64,000 bases of DNA from CAYJPV01 sp964396055 (GCA_964396055.1 CAYNDV010000007.1:1-64000); one strand, 5' to 3'; positions 33,947 to 43,490 are shown, counted from the first letter of the stretch. A program made the numbers and translations. Notes: a model not told the origin generated them from the sequence alone.

Positions 33947-34520
33947 CGGCCGGACCGCCAGACGGGTGGGCCGCCGCGCCTCCGGGCGCGGCGGCAAACA
34001 CCGTCCGCTCCGCCAGCCACACCAGGAACGGCATGGCCGCCGCCCACACCACGACCACCGCCGCCAGGCCCGTCGACGCGGAGGGCCCGATCGCGGCGGC
34101 CCCGACACGGGCGCCGGCCGCGTAGGCCAGCGGCCCACCCAGGGCGCCGAAGAGCGCCGCCGCCACGTACCGGCCACGCAGCCAGGCCATCGACGAGTCC
34201 ATCGTCAGCGCCAGATTGACCCATAGGGCCACCATCCAGAGGGCCGAAGGCCAGCCCAGGGCCGCATGAGCCGGGAACGACAGCACACCGGCCAGCACCA
34301 GGACCGAGTCTGCCAGGTAGCCGAGGACGCCGGCCAGGGCCGCCAACACCAGCCGGGCAACCCGCTGGCGGCCTCCGGCCGCCGTCCAGGCGCACCCGAA
34401 CGCGAAGGCCGCCGCCGCCGCCGGCCCGGCCCAGGGCCATCCGGCTGCCGCCCCGCCGACGCAGGCCCACCAGACGCCGTACGACGCCGCCCCGTTGACC
34501 ACTCCCGGCACCCAGCGCAT
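33921..34520 (-). CDS. DUF2878 membrane protein
   Basis: 199 residues with about six membrane segments. The signature of this family is seen: WPSALWMVALWVNLALTMD, then SSMAWLRGRYVAAALFGALG followed by GPLAYAAG. Function unknown in general; in other bacteria it is often near fatty-acid or lipid genes. Start ATG 34520 with GGGGGAG upstream. Convergent overlap of 26 bp with the aminotransferase. Confidence 0.75.
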   Translation of the reverse strand: MRWVPGVVNGAASYGVWWACVGGAAAGWPWAGPAAAAAFAFGCAWTAAGGRQRVARLVLAALAGVLGYLADSVLVLAGVLSFPAHAALGWPSALWMVALWVNLALTMDSSMAWLRGRYVAAALFGALGGPLAYAAGARVGAAAIGPSASTGLAAVVVVWAAAMPFLVWLAERTVFAAAPGGAAAHPSGGPAVSAGAADP

Positions 34521-34634
34521 CACGTCTCCCCCCCTTTTCTATGATGCGGCCGTCTGCCGGCAGGTTCCCTTCATCCTTCCCGGCGATCTGTCGATTACTT
34601 GCGCGGACTGGGTCTCCCGACCGGAGGTAGCGGT

Positions 34635-36425
34635 GTGAGCGCTGATTCCGACGCGATGGCGGTCACGGGCAGCCAGACGGCACAGGGGGGCAGCGTCCGC
34701 CTGGCAGCGGCCGTCGCGGAATGCGTGCGTCGCGGCTGGGGCCGCGCCCGTTCGTCGGGCGTCCTCCTGGCGGCGCCGCTGCTGGGGGCGCAGTGGCTCG
34801 CCCTCGCGTCCGCCTTCCGGCGCGCCGACCCCTGGCCGTGGGAAGCGGCCGCCGGCGCCGCCGGCGTCACGATCGCGAGTCTGTGGGTCACGCTGCACTA
34901 CCTCATGGTCCGGCCCCTGGCCCGGAAACTGGGCGGCACGCAGACGCTGCTCCAGGTGTGCCAGACCGGGATCGCCGAGCGCGAGATGATGGTCGGCGTT
35001 CTCGAGGAGTCGGGCTCGCGCCTGCGCGCGATCTTCAACAACTCCCCCAACGGCGTCGTGGTGCTGGATCCGGACACCACCTGCCCGATCGACTACAACG
35101 ACACGATGCCGCGGCTGCTCGGCTACACCCGCACCGAGTTCGGCAGCCTGCCGGCCCAGCGTTACCTCTCGGACATGGCCCACGAGGACCTGCGGGCACA
35201 CCTCGACGGGGCCGTCCGCGGCTCGGTGGAGCATTTCACCGCGACGTGCCGCACGCGGACGGGCACCACCTTCGACGCGTCGTTCACGGCGCAGATGGTC
35301 ACCGTCGATGGCCGCCCCGCCGTCTCGTGCATCGTCCGCGACATCAGCCAGGAGCGGAAGGCCGAGCAGGCCCTGCGGCTGACGCACGACAAGATGCAGG
35401 CGATGATCTCGGAGCTCGAGCATCGCAACCAGGAGCGGACGACCCTGACCGAGATGGGGGGCGTGCTGCAGGCCTGCGTCACGCTCGACGAAGCGTTCGC
35501 GGCCGTCTCCCGGTTCTGCCGGCGCCTCTTTCCGTCCGTGGGCGGCGCCCTGTACGTGTTCAGTCCGTCGCGCAGCGACCTCGAGCTGGCGGCCTGGTGG
35601 GAGCCCCCGATGGGCGGCTTCGAGGCGCAGATCGGCCCCTCCGACTGCTGGAGCCTGCGCCGCGGCCAGCTCTATGACCGCACCGACGCGACGGGCAGCC
35701 TGCCGTGCCTGCACGTGGGCCAGGACGCGGAAGTGCCGTATCTCTGCGTCCCGCTGACGGCCCAGGGCGAGACGATCGGCGTGCTGCACCTGCGCACCGC
35801 CGCGTGGCGGAGCGCCGCGGCGGACGTGCCGGCGCTGGGCCTGAACCGCCCGCTGATCACGGCTGTCTCGGACCAGATCACGCTGGCCGTCGCGAATCTC
35901 CGGCTGCGCCAGACCCTGCGCCACCAGTCGATCCACGACCCCCTGACGGGCTGCTACAACCGGCGGTACATGGAAGAGACGCTCCGCCGCGAGATTCCGC
36001 GGTCCGCCCGCAGCGGCAAGCCGCTGGCGGTCGTCATGGCGGACCTCGACCGCTTCAAGACGTTCAACGACACCTACGGCCACGAGGCCGGCGACGCGGT
36101 GCTGGCGGAACTGGGGCTGCTGCTCCGGTCGTGTATCCGCGCCAGCGACATGGCGTGCCGTTATGGCGGAGAGGAGTTCGCGCTGGTGCTGCCGGAAGCC
36201 CCGGTCGAGGGCGCCCTCAAGCGACTCGAGGAGATCCGGCGGCGCGTGAGCGACCTGCGCGTGCACCAGCACGATCGCGTGCTCGGGGGGCTGACGCTGT
36301 CGATGGGCCTGGCGGTGACGCCGGACCACGGCAGCGCGCCCGACGACCTGCTGCGCGCGGCCGACAAGGCCCTGTATCGCGCCAAGCAGGACGGGCGCAA
36401 CTGCATCCGCGTGGCCGGCGCCTGA
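34635..36425 (+). CDS. Membrane PAS-GAF-GGDEF diguanylate cyclase
   Basis: A 596-residue sensor cyclase making c-di-GMP. Start GTG 34635 is set by GGAGG 8 bases upstream; the TTG at 34599 has none. Two membrane helices lie about 42-60 and 70-95. A PAS domain (about 128-250; IFNNSPNGVVVLD, then SCIVRDISQERKAE) is followed by a short coil, a GAF-like domain (about 285-415; YLCVPLTAQGETIGVLHLR), and GGDEF (about 430-596): DPLTGCYNRRYMEE, MADLDRFKTFNDTYGHEAGD, GGEEF at 511-515 and RASD I-site at 502-505. Active and product-inhibited by these motifs. The signal is unknown. Confidence 0.9.
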   Translation: MSADSDAMAVTGSQTAQGGSVRLAAAVAECVRRGWGRARSSGVLLAAPLLGAQWLALASAFRRADPWPWEAAAGAAGVTIASLWVTLHYLMVRPLARKLGGTQTLLQVCQTGIAEREMMVGVLEESGSRLRAIFNNSPNGVVVLDPDTTCPIDYNDTMPRLLGYTRTEFGSLPAQRYLSDMAHEDLRAHLDGAVRGSVEHFTATCRTRTGTTFDASFTAQMVTVDGRPAVSCIVRDISQERKAEQALRLTHDKMQAMISELEHRNQERTTLTEMGGVLQACVTLDEAFAAVSRFCRRLFPSVGGALYVFSPSRSDLELAAWWEPPMGGFEAQIGPSDCWSLRRGQLYDRTDATGSLPCLHVGQDAEVPYLCVPLTAQGETIGVLHLRTAAWRSAAADVPALGLNRPLITAVSDQITLAVANLRLRQTLRHQSIHDPLTGCYNRRYMEETLRREIPRSARSGKPLAVVMADLDRFKTFNDTYGHEAGDAVLAELGLLLRSCIRASDMACRYGGEEFALVLPEAPVEGALKRLEEIRRRVSDLRVHQHDRVLGGLTLSMGLAVTPDHGSAPDDLLRAADKALYRAKQDGRNCIRVAGA

Positions 36426-36452
36426 CGCCCGGCGGGGGGCTGGCGGGGCGGG

Positions 36453-37238
36453 CTACTTCCCGGCCGCGACGTCCTCGAAGGCCTGCTTGAACACGCTGAA
36501 GGGCTGCGCGCCCGAGATCCCCTTCTTCACGGCCAGCTGGCCGTCGGCGCCGACGGTGCCGATCAGGAACAGCGGCGTGCCCTGCACGCCGATCTGCATC
36601 CCGGCGTCGATGTCGGCGCGCACCTTCGCGGTCATCCGGCCGCCGTCGAGGCACGCCTTGAACGCTGTCATGTCGAGCCCTGCGGCCTGGGCGTGCTGCG
36701 CGAGATCCGCCGGGGCGAGCGCCTTCTGGTTCGCGAACAGGCGGTCGTGCAGCGCCCAGTACTTGCCCTGTTCGCCGGCGCAGGCGGCCGCTTCGTGGGC
36801 CTTGAGGGCGTTCTTGTGAATCGACTCCAGCGGGAACGCCCGGAACACGTGGCGCACCTTGCCGGTCTGGATGAACTCCTTGTCGATCGACGGGTAGGCG
36901 TCGCGGACGAACCGCGCGCAGAACGGGCACTCGTAGTCGGAGAACTCGACGAGCACCACCGGGGCGCCGGCCGCACCCTTGGATGGCGCGCCTGCGATCG
37001 GCAGGGTCATCCCGGGCGGCGCGTCCATGATGGCCTTCGGCGCCGCGGGCTTGAGCAGGGCCTTGATCTCGTCGAGGTCCTTCCGCATCGCGTCCTGGGC
37101 GGCCTTGAGGGCGGCGACTTCCGCCTTGAGGGCGGCGACGTCATCCGGCTTCTGCGCGCAGGCGGGCCCCGCCGCGGCCAGCAGGAGGCAGCACGACAGG
37201 ACGGCGGCGGAACACGTGAGGCGATGCGGGTATGCCAT
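36453..37238 (-). CDS. Exported DsbA-like thioredoxin-fold protein
   Basis: A periplasmic thiol-disulfide oxidoreductase, 261 residues. Signal peptide 1-28 (Cys-containing, ending AGPACAQ). A short coiled coil spans about 33-62. The thioredoxin-fold domain (90-261) has EFSDYECPFCARF with active C104-P-F-C107, the helical insertion with FRAFPLESIHKNA, and the cis-Pro loop GVQGTPLFLIG. It is closest to the DsbA/DSBA-like Thioredoxin_4 group. CPFC differs from E. coli DsbA CPHC, so redox potential may be lower. Standalone gene. Confidence 0.87.
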   Translation of the reverse strand: MAYPHRLTCSAAVLSCCLLLAAAGPACAQKPDDVAALKAEVAALKAAQDAMRKDLDEIKALLKPAAPKAIMDAPPGMTLPIAGAPSKGAAGAPVVLVEFSDYECPFCARFVRDAYPSIDKEFIQTGKVRHVFRAFPLESIHKNALKAHEAAACAGEQGKYWALHDRLFANQKALAPADLAQHAQAAGLDMTAFKACLDGGRMTAKVRADIDAGMQIGVQGTPLFLIGTVGADGQLAVKKGISGAQPFSVFKQAFEDVAAGK

Positions 37239-37288
37239 CCCCTGAGCGTACGTGCGGCCGCCCGCCTGATCAACCCGAAAAGCACCAG

Positions 37289-37310
37289 GCAGGGCTGAAG
37301 GCCTGCACTA
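37289..37310. repeat. Palindromic repeat supplying the stop of an ABC permease
   Basis: GCAGGGCTGAAGGCCTGC at 37289-37306 followed by ACTAC. On the minus strand GTAGTGCAGG contains the TAG (37308-37310) that ends the permease gene, as at 24426. Confidence 0.85.
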
Positions 37311-38507
37311 CAGTTCGCGGAGCGCGGAGACGATCGGGAGCCGGGCCGCACGAATCGCCGGCGGGAGCCCGCCGAGCAACCCCATCACGAGCGCGTACAC
37401 CACCCCCGACACGATGAGGGCGGGCGTCACCGCGAACGCGAACCCCACCTGGCTGAAGGTCTGCCAGTTGATCGTGGCTGTCTCGAAGCCGTTGAAGGCC
37501 AGGTACGCCACCGTGCCGCCGGCGGCGCCGCCCAGCAGCGCCAGCACCAGCGACTCGGCCAGCACCGACGCGATCACGGGCACGGCCCCGAAGCCGAGGG
37601 CCCGCAGGGTGGCAATCTCGCGCGTCCGCGCCGCCACCGCCGAGTACATCGTGTTGACGGCGCCGAACACCGCACCGATCCCCATCAGCACCGCGATCAG
37701 GGACCCGAGCGTGGTGATGAGCGTCGAGATGGCCTGCGACTGCTCCCGGAAGTAGTCCGTCTCGCGGACGATCTTCAGGTTCAGGCGCGGATCCGTGGTC
37801 AGCGCGTCCTTGAAGCGCGCGAACGCCTCGGGCGATTCCAGCTTGGTGTAGATCGTCTGGTAGGTCGTCCCGCGCTGGTACGCCGGCGCCAGGACGCTGG
37901 CGTCGGCCCAGAGCTCCGAGTCGGCCACGGTGCCGCCGGTGTCGAAGATGCCGACCACGGTCCAGAGGGTCTGCCCGAACTTCAGCGTCCGGCCGAGTTC
38001 GACGCCGTTGAACTGGGCCGCCGCAGCCCGGCCCGCGATAATCTCGTTGCGCCCGGTTTCGAACATCCGTCCGGCTGTGATGGCGATCGACCGCCGCACG
38101 GCGAACGCTGCGGCGCCCACGCCGCGCAACGGCACGTTCGCCGTCGTGTTCGTGGTCCGCTTGGGCAGGTCCACGATCACGAACAGTTCGGCCGACGACA
38201 CGGGACCGGCCGCGCCCCGCCGCACGCCGGGGGCGTCAGCCACGATCCGCGCATCCTCACGCGAGAGGATGCTCACCATCTCGCTGTCCGCGCCGGACCG
38301 CATGACGATGGCCGTATCCGGCGATCCCGTCGACTCCATGGTCTTGCGGAACCCCTCGGCCATCGACAGGACGGCGACGAAGACGGCGACGACGCCGGCA
38401 ATCCCGACGACGGCCACCAGCGACGACGTCACCCGCTGCCGCATCGTCCGCAGGTTGAGCACGGTCACCACGAAGATCTGGGACACCCAGTTGAGCATGC
38501 CGGTCAC
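37308..38507 (-). CDS. MacB/FtsX-type ABC transporter permease (second)
   Basis: 399 residues: one N-terminal membrane helix (about 25-47), a large periplasmic MacB_PCD domain (about 50-265) and three C-terminal helices of the FtsX domain (VLMGIGAVFGAVNTMYSAVA, REIATLRALGFG, ALLGGAAGGTVAYLAF). It starts at GTG 38507, one base after the previous gene's stop, with AGGAGG inside that gene's end. Last gene of a four-gene operon. The stop is in a palindromic repeat. With the partner permease it likely forms a heterodimer. Confidence 0.88.
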   Translation of the reverse strand: MTGMLNWVSQIFVVTVLNLRTMRQRVTSSLVAVVGIAGVVAVFVAVLSMAEGFRKTMESTGSPDTAIVMRSGADSEMVSILSREDARIVADAPGVRRGAAGPVSSAELFVIVDLPKRTTNTTANVPLRGVGAAAFAVRRSIAITAGRMFETGRNEIIAGRAAAAQFNGVELGRTLKFGQTLWTVVGIFDTGGTVADSELWADASVLAPAYQRGTTYQTIYTKLESPEAFARFKDALTTDPRLNLKIVRETDYFREQSQAISTLITTLGSLIAVLMGIGAVFGAVNTMYSAVAARTREIATLRALGFGAVPVIASVLAESLVLALLGGAAGGTVAYLAFNGFETATINWQTFSQVGFAFAVTPALIVSGVVYALVMGLLGGLPPAIRAARLPIVSALREL

Positions 38508-38508
38508 G

Positions 38509-39663
38509 TCAGGCCCTCCTCAACGCATCGACGATGCGCAGCCGCATGGCCTGCACCGCGGGCAGGATGCCGGCGACCAGGCCCAGACCCAGGGCGAAGA
38601 GCGCGCCGCGGGCCAGGTCGGCCTCCGGGATGAAGAACGCCGGAAAGAGGCCGCCGGTGGGATCGCCGCCGAGCGTCATCAGCCAGGCCAGCGCCAGGCC
38701 CGTGCCGCCGCCCAGCAGGGCGATGGCGCACGACTCGAGGAGCACCAGCGTCACGATGAGCCCGTCACCGAAGCCGAGGGTCTTCAGCACGGCGAGGTCG
38801 CTTGTGCGCTCGCGCACGGACTGGGCCATCGTATTGCCGGCCACCAGCAGGATCGTGAAGAACACCGCCGTGACGATGGCACGGATGATGGCGCCGATGT
38901 CGCCCACCTGCTGGGCGAAGGCCTGCAGGAACGCCTTCTCGGTGGTCGTCTTGGTCTCGGCGAACGAGTTCGCGAACTGCTCGTCGATGCGCTTCGCCAC
39001 GTCGGGGGCCTTCGCGGGGTCCGCGATCCGGATCACGTACCAGCCGACCAGCCCCTGGCCGAACTGGCGCGCCTCATCGAAGTACTCGTAGTTGAAGAAC
39101 AGAGGCGTCGTGTCCACGCCCTGCTTGTCGCCGTCGAAGATCCCGCAGACGTTGAACTCCCACGTGGTGGCGCCGTTGCGCTGCCGCCAGATGGTGGCCT
39201 GGATGGGCACGCGGTCGCCCACCTTGAACCCGAACCGGTTGGCCGTGGCGCGCCCCACGATGGCGCACGTCCGGTCGTCGAGCCAGCGCTGCCGCTGGTC
39301 GGCCGGCATCACGTACTCGGGGTAGAGCTTCAGGAGCCTGGCGGGGTCCACCGGGCACTGCATGAAGAAGTTGCTCGGCTTCTGGTAGATGCCCCCGAAC
39401 CACGTCTGGTGCAGGACGTCCACCACGCCGGGCGTCGCCTCGAGGCGGTTCTGGTAGCTCTGGGGCAGCAGCTGGATGATCGACACCTTGTGGGTGATGA
39501 TCAGCCGGTCGTTGCCGGCCAGTTCCACCCCGATGCTGAACGCCGTATTCAGCGCCGCCAGGACGCCGAACAGCACGAAGGCCACGACGATGGACAGGAC
39601 CGTGAAGATCGTCCGCGTCTTGCGCCGCAGCAGATTGCGCCACACGAGCGGCAGGTACTTCAT
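38509..39663 (-). CDS. MacB/FtsX-type ABC transporter permease (first)
   Basis: 384 residues from ATG 39663: MKYLPLVWRNLLRRKTRTIF, a periplasmic MacB_PCD domain to about 250, then FtsX helices (SDLAVLKTLGFGDG between). The ATG overlaps the ATPase stop (ATGA), so it is translated coupled to it. A longer upstream frame to 39846 is only the antisense-free extension inside the ATPase gene. The periplasmic part differs clearly from the second permease, so the pair is not a recent duplication. Confidence 0.88.
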   Translation of the reverse strand: MKYLPLVWRNLLRRKTRTIFTVLSIVVAFVLFGVLAALNTAFSIGVELAGNDRLIITHKVSIIQLLPQSYQNRLEATPGVVDVLHQTWFGGIYQKPSNFFMQCPVDPARLLKLYPEYVMPADQRQRWLDDRTCAIVGRATANRFGFKVGDRVPIQATIWRQRNGATTWEFNVCGIFDGDKQGVDTTPLFFNYEYFDEARQFGQGLVGWYVIRIADPAKAPDVAKRIDEQFANSFAETKTTTEKAFLQAFAQQVGDIGAIIRAIVTAVFFTILLVAGNTMAQSVRERTSDLAVLKTLGFGDGLIVTLVLLESCAIALLGGGTGLALAWLMTLGGDPTGGLFPAFFIPEADLARGALFALGLGLVAGILPAVQAMRLRIVDALRRA

Positions 39664-40367
39664 GCGACCGGCTCCTTCACGAGCTGGCCCTTGTCGAGGT
39701 GCAGCACGCGCCGGGCCCGGGCCGCCGCGTGGGGATCGTGGGTGACCATGATGATCGTCTTGCCGTGCTCGCGGTTCAGGGCCTGGAGCAGGTCGAGCAC
39801 TTCGTCGCCCGACTTGCGATCGAGATCGCCCGTCGGCTCGTCGCACAGGAGCAGCGTCGGGTCGGTGACAATCGCGCGGGCGATGCCCACGCGCTGCTCC
39901 TGGCCGCCCGAGAGCTGCCGCGGGTAGTGCTTCGCCCGATCGCTGAGCCCCACCACGGCCAGGGCCGTCTCGACGTGCGTGCGCCGCTGCGCGCGCGAGA
40001 GGCTGGTCAGCAGCAGCGGCAGTTCCACGTTGCGTTCGGCCGTGAGCACCGGCAGGAGGTTGTAGAGCTGGAAGACGAACCCGACGTGCCGCGCGCGCCA
40101 GGCCGCGAGCCGGCCGCCGGACATCTGGTCGATGCGTTCGCCGGCCACGTCGATCGACCCCTGTGTGGGCCGGTCGAGGCCGCCCAGCAGGTTGAGGAGG
40201 GTCGACTTCCCCGATCCCGACGGCCCCATCAGGGCCAGGAAATCGCCCGGCGGGATGTCGAGGGCCAGCCCCTGGAGCACGTCAATCCGCTCACCGCCGC
40301 GGTGAAAGACCTTGTGCAGGTCCCGCACCGAGACGAGCGCCTGTCCGACCGCCGCTGCTGCATCCAT
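39660..40367 (-). CDS. ABC transporter ATP-binding protein (MacB/LolD type)
   Basis: 235 residues. Walker A GPSGSGKST (48-56), Q-loop in GFVFQLYNLLPVLTAERNVE, signature QLSGGQEQRVGIARA, Walker B LLLCDEPTGDLD and H-loop VTHD. ATG 40367 has GAGGTG about 7 bases upstream. It drives the two FtsX-type permeases encoded after it and works with the HlyD-like adaptor before it; together they form a MacAB-like mechanotransmission exporter. Cargo could be a peptide, lipid or drug; no TolC-like gene is in the window. Confidence 0.93.
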   Translation of the reverse strand: MDAAAAVGQALVSVRDLHKVFHRGGERIDVLQGLALDIPPGDFLALMGPSGSGKSTLLNLLGGLDRPTQGSIDVAGERIDQMSGGRLAAWRARHVGFVFQLYNLLPVLTAERNVELPLLLTSLSRAQRRTHVETALAVVGLSDRAKHYPRQLSGGQEQRVGIARAIVTDPTLLLCDEPTGDLDRKSGDEVLDLLQALNREHGKTIIMVTHDPHAAARARRVLHLDKGQLVKEPVA

Positions 40368-40384
40368 GGAACACACCTCACTCA

Positions 40385-40432
40385 GGCCGTTGGGCCGTTG
40401 ACCCGCCCGGCCGTTCGGCCGTTCGGCGACAG
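40385..40432. repeat. 8-bp array, GGCCGTTS units
   Basis: GGCCGTTG twice, ACCCGCCC, GGCCGTTC twice, GGCGACAG. It is a short copy of the octamer array at 16563 and lies inside the ABC operon, between the adaptor and ATPase genes. Confidence 0.8.
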
Positions 40433-40449
40433 GCTCCGGCCGTCCGCTG

Positions 40450-41673
40450 CTACTGCCGCACCACCACCGTCCGCCCCGCCGCCAGGTCGGGCGGCCCGTC
40501 CACGACGACGCGTTCCCCCACCGCAAGACCGGTGACGATTTCCGTGTCGTCGCCGGAGGTCCGGCCCGGCTTCACGGCGCGCCGCTCGACCGTGTCGCCC
40601 GCCACGACGAACACCACGTCCTGGGCGCCGTCCTTGCGCAGGGCCTGGCGCGGCACGACGAGCTGCGGCCGCGCGTCGGCCGGCGCCGGCGCCTCGGACC
40701 CGAGAAAGGCGACTTTGACACCCATGTCCGGCAGGATGCGCGGGTCGAGTTGCTCGAAGCCGATGCGCACGAGCACCGTCGCCTTCTGGCGATCCGCCGT
40801 CGGCACGGTCGTGATCACGTGGCCGGCCACGGGCCAGTCCGGATAGGCGTCGAGCACCGCCGTGACCGTCTGCTTCGGCGACACCCGGTTGATGAAGCTC
40901 TCGTTGACGTCGACCTCGATCTCGAGCGACGACATGTCGACGATCGTGCAGATGCCGGTGCGGGTGAAGCCGCCGCCGGCGGACACCGGCGAGATCATCT
41001 CGCCCGGCTGCGCGTCCTTCGACACGGCCACGCCCGTGAACGGCGCGCGGATGACCATGTCGTCGATCTCGGTCCGCCGAAGCGCCACCTGCGCCTCGTT
41101 CACCGCCACCTGCTGACGCGTGAGCTCGAGCCGCGCCTGGAGCGCATCCACCTCCGCCTCGGCCCGATCCAGATCCGCCTGGCCGGAGATCCCGTCCTTC
41201 ACCAGGGCGCGGGTCCGGGTCAGCGTCAGGCGGGCCTCGCGCAACCGGACCTCGGTCTCGGCCGCGTTGCGCCGCGCCGCGGCCAGTTCCGCCTCGGCCA
41301 GCTCCAGGTACCGCCGCGAGATCGAATCGTCGAGGCGCGCGAGCACCTGGCCCTTCTGCACGGCCATGCCTTCCTCGACGTGCACCTCGATCACCTTGCC
41401 GGTGATCTTCGACGACACGGTGGCCCGGCGCCTGGCGGTGACGTACCCCGAGGCGTTCAGCACGGCCGGCCGGCCCGCCCCGGCGCCGCCGACTTCGCGC
41501 ACACCCGCCACGGACACCTCCGCCGGCGAGGGTCCGCGCGTCGCCATCCACAACCCCGCCAGGGCTCCCACCACCACGACGCCGACGACGATCACCAGCA
41601 CCGCCCGGCCCGCCCCGCCCCGGCGGGCGCTCTCATCGATTCGTAACGCACTCAACGACGGTTTGGCTGCCAT
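40450..41673 (-). CDS. HlyD/MacA-type periplasmic adaptor
   Basis: 407 residues from ATG 41673 (AGGA about 7 bases upstream). A membrane anchor at about 22-45, a biotinyl-lipoyl half-domain (VSSKITGKVIEVHVEEGMAV), a long alpha-helical hairpin (about 120-205, rich in EAELAAARRNAAETEVRLRE), the second lipoyl half (VIRAPFTGVAVSKDAQPGEM) and beta-barrel domains to the end (VVDGPPDLAAGRTVVVRQ). It would bridge the ABC pump to an outer-membrane channel. First gene of the four-gene operon. Confidence 0.9.
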   Translation of the reverse strand: MAAKPSLSALRIDESARRGGAGRAVLVIVVGVVVVGALAGLWMATRGPSPAEVSVAGVREVGGAGAGRPAVLNASGYVTARRRATVSSKITGKVIEVHVEEGMAVQKGQVLARLDDSISRRYLELAEAELAAARRNAAETEVRLREARLTLTRTRALVKDGISGQADLDRAEAEVDALQARLELTRQQVAVNEAQVALRRTEIDDMVIRAPFTGVAVSKDAQPGEMISPVSAGGGFTRTGICTIVDMSSLEIEVDVNESFINRVSPKQTVTAVLDAYPDWPVAGHVITTVPTADRQKATVLVRIGFEQLDPRILPDMGVKVAFLGSEAPAPADARPQLVVPRQALRKDGAQDVVFVVAGDTVERRAVKPGRTSGDDTEIVTGLAVGERVVVDGPPDLAAGRTVVVRQ

Positions 41674-41894
41674 AGAAGTCCTGCACGCGTACGGGGCGAC
41701 GCGGCCCCCTCGTACCGTCACCGCCACAGGTCCCGATCCGCCAGATCATACCCCGGCCCGTCAGCGTGTCCCGCACTGGCGCGAGGCCGTCCGCCCGGTG
41801 CTCATGGCCAGAGTGACGCATGGGTGCCCCAGGGTGTTCGGGTCTTCCGGTGAGCGGCGGACGACTCCCGGTCAATGGCGGCGCGAGACGCGGT

Positions 41895-43139
41895 TCAGGG
41901 CCCGCGCTGGATCACCGTCACGGTGGCGGGCGGGTTGACGCCGCTCAGGCCCGCCACGATCAGCTCCGCGCGCCGCTCCGCGCCGGTCCCGTTGGCGGCT
42001 ATCTGGACGTACACGTTGCCGGCGCCTGTCCCCCGGCCATCGCCGAAGCCCGGCGCGATGCTGAGCCAGTCGGCCGTGGCGCGGGTGGTCCAGCTGCAGT
42101 CGCCCGGCGTGGCCGTCACCGAGATTCTGATCGGCTGCCCGCCCGGGCTGGTCGTCCCCGAGGCGGCAACGGTGACCTGGGAAGGACTGACCGCGTAGAG
42201 GCACGAGGCGGCCGCCTGCTCGACCCGGTGCTGGAGCCGCGCGGCCCCCGAGTCGCCGTACAACAGCAGGTGGCCGAACCGCGACGTCATGGAGGCATTC
42301 GGCAGGACCACGTACGGGACAGCCGACGTGCCGGCGCCGCGCGTCGGCAGGTTCAGGCGCAGCATGTCCTCACCCCAGCCGTCCCGCTCGACGGTCCAGC
42401 TGCACTCCGGCGCCGTCGTCACGCGCGCCTGCCCCTGGCCGCCTGCGGCGCTGAATCTGGCCGGCCCGGGATCGAACGTGTACTGGCAGGCCGCCGACGC
42501 GGTGCCGTCCTGGACAACCGTGATGGTCCTGCCGGCCACGAGGCCGGTGCCGGTGCGCGGGCCGGGATCGGGGTTCGGGGCCACGTGCCCTTCCACGCTG
42601 CCGTTTCCGTTGCCGTTCGGGGCCCCTTCCGTCTCGGGAATGATCTCGAACCACGGGGTCTGGCTCGAGAAGGCCCACAGGCAGTCGAACGGGGCGTTCA
42701 CCATGATCAGGAACCCCGCCCCACCGGCAGGAACCGCTCGTTGCAGTGGCCGCACGTCGAAGGTGCAGTCGGGCCGGATGGCCGCGCCCTCCTGGGTGAT
42801 CGCCGACGACTGGCCAGCCACGTTCAGCGACGCTGTCCGGGCCGGCAGCAGGGGATTCTGGGCCACCGAGAACGCGACCGTCCCGGGTCCGGAACCGGAC
42901 GCGCCCCCCGTGATCGTCACCCACGGGGCCGTGACCGCCGCCGTCCACGCACAGCCGGCGGCAATGGTGATCGTGATGGTCCCGGAGCCCCCGGCCGCCG
43001 CGAAGTTCTGGGCCGGCGGCGACAGCGTCACACGCGAGCAGTCGGCCGGGGACGGGCGTGTGGGCGATGACGAGTCGCAGGCCATCACGGCTGCGAAGAC
43101 GCACACCGGAACCAGACGAGGCACGAGACGGCAAGCCAT
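41895..43139 (-). CDS. Lipoprotein with BACON-type beta-sandwich repeats
   Basis: 414 residues from ATG 43139 (GGGGAGG 5 bases upstream). Lipobox VFAAVMAC, with C21 as the lipid anchor, then DSSSPTRPSPADC. About four modules of 80-95 residues repeat the BACON pattern: AAGGSGTITITIAAGCAWTA, AAGGQGQARVTTAPECSWTV, RISVTATPGDCSWTTRATAD followed by WLSI. Each has one Cys before a W-T. Such repeats bind carbohydrate or protein at the cell surface. No enzyme domain. Standalone gene. Confidence 0.8.
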   Translation of the reverse strand: MACRLVPRLVPVCVFAAVMACDSSSPTRPSPADCSRVTLSPPAQNFAAAGGSGTITITIAAGCAWTAAVTAPWVTITGGASGSGPGTVAFSVAQNPLLPARTASLNVAGQSSAITQEGAAIRPDCTFDVRPLQRAVPAGGAGFLIMVNAPFDCLWAFSSQTPWFEIIPETEGAPNGNGNGSVEGHVAPNPDPGPRTGTGLVAGRTITVVQDGTASAACQYTFDPGPARFSAAGGQGQARVTTAPECSWTVERDGWGEDMLRLNLPTRGAGTSAVPYVVLPNASMTSRFGHLLLYGDSGAARLQHRVEQAAASCLYAVSPSQVTVAASGTTSPGGQPIRISVTATPGDCSWTTRATADWLSIAPGFGDGRGTGAGNVYVQIAANGTGAERRAELIVAGLSGVNPPATVTVIQRGP

Positions 43140-43205
43140 CACCACCTCCCCGTCGGGACGTCGACGTGGGCCCGGCCCCGGCGGCGCACGGGCCGGCCCG
43201 CCCGA

Positions 43206-43490
43206 TCAGCAGAGCGGGACGTCCGCCGATTCGGCGGGCGTGCCCGGCACGGTCCACTCGCTGGGGTGAACCGACACGAGGGGGTACTTCTGTCGCAGGG
43301 CCACCACGCGCCCGGCGTACTCCGGCTTCGGAAACTCCCGCCTCCGCAGCCGTGCGCGCAGCACACGCAGTTCGTACCGGTAGAGGTCGTTCAGGTACCG
43401 GAACACGGTCACGGGCCGTGTGGCAGGCGTCGGGCGAATGCCGTGTGCCGCCAGCTGGTCGAGCACGTCGTGTCGGTACTGGAAGGCCAT
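43206..43490 (-). CDS. Small basic soluble protein, unknown
   Basis: 94 residues, all helical and very basic in the middle: HGIRPTPATRPVTVFRYLND then LYRYELRVLRARLRRREFPK and YAGRVVALRQKYPLVSVHP. I recall similar small proteins only from acidobacterial-type genomes, but name no family. ATG 43490; there is no strong ribosome site. Longer frames upstream to 43706 overlap the divergent DUF2207 gene and its promoter and are unlikely. Nucleic-acid binding is possible given the charge. Confidence 0.6.
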   Translation of the reverse strand: MAFQYRHDVLDQLAAHGIRPTPATRPVTVFRYLNDLYRYELRVLRARLRRREFPKPEYAGRVVALRQKYPLVSVHPSEWTVPGTPAESADVPLC

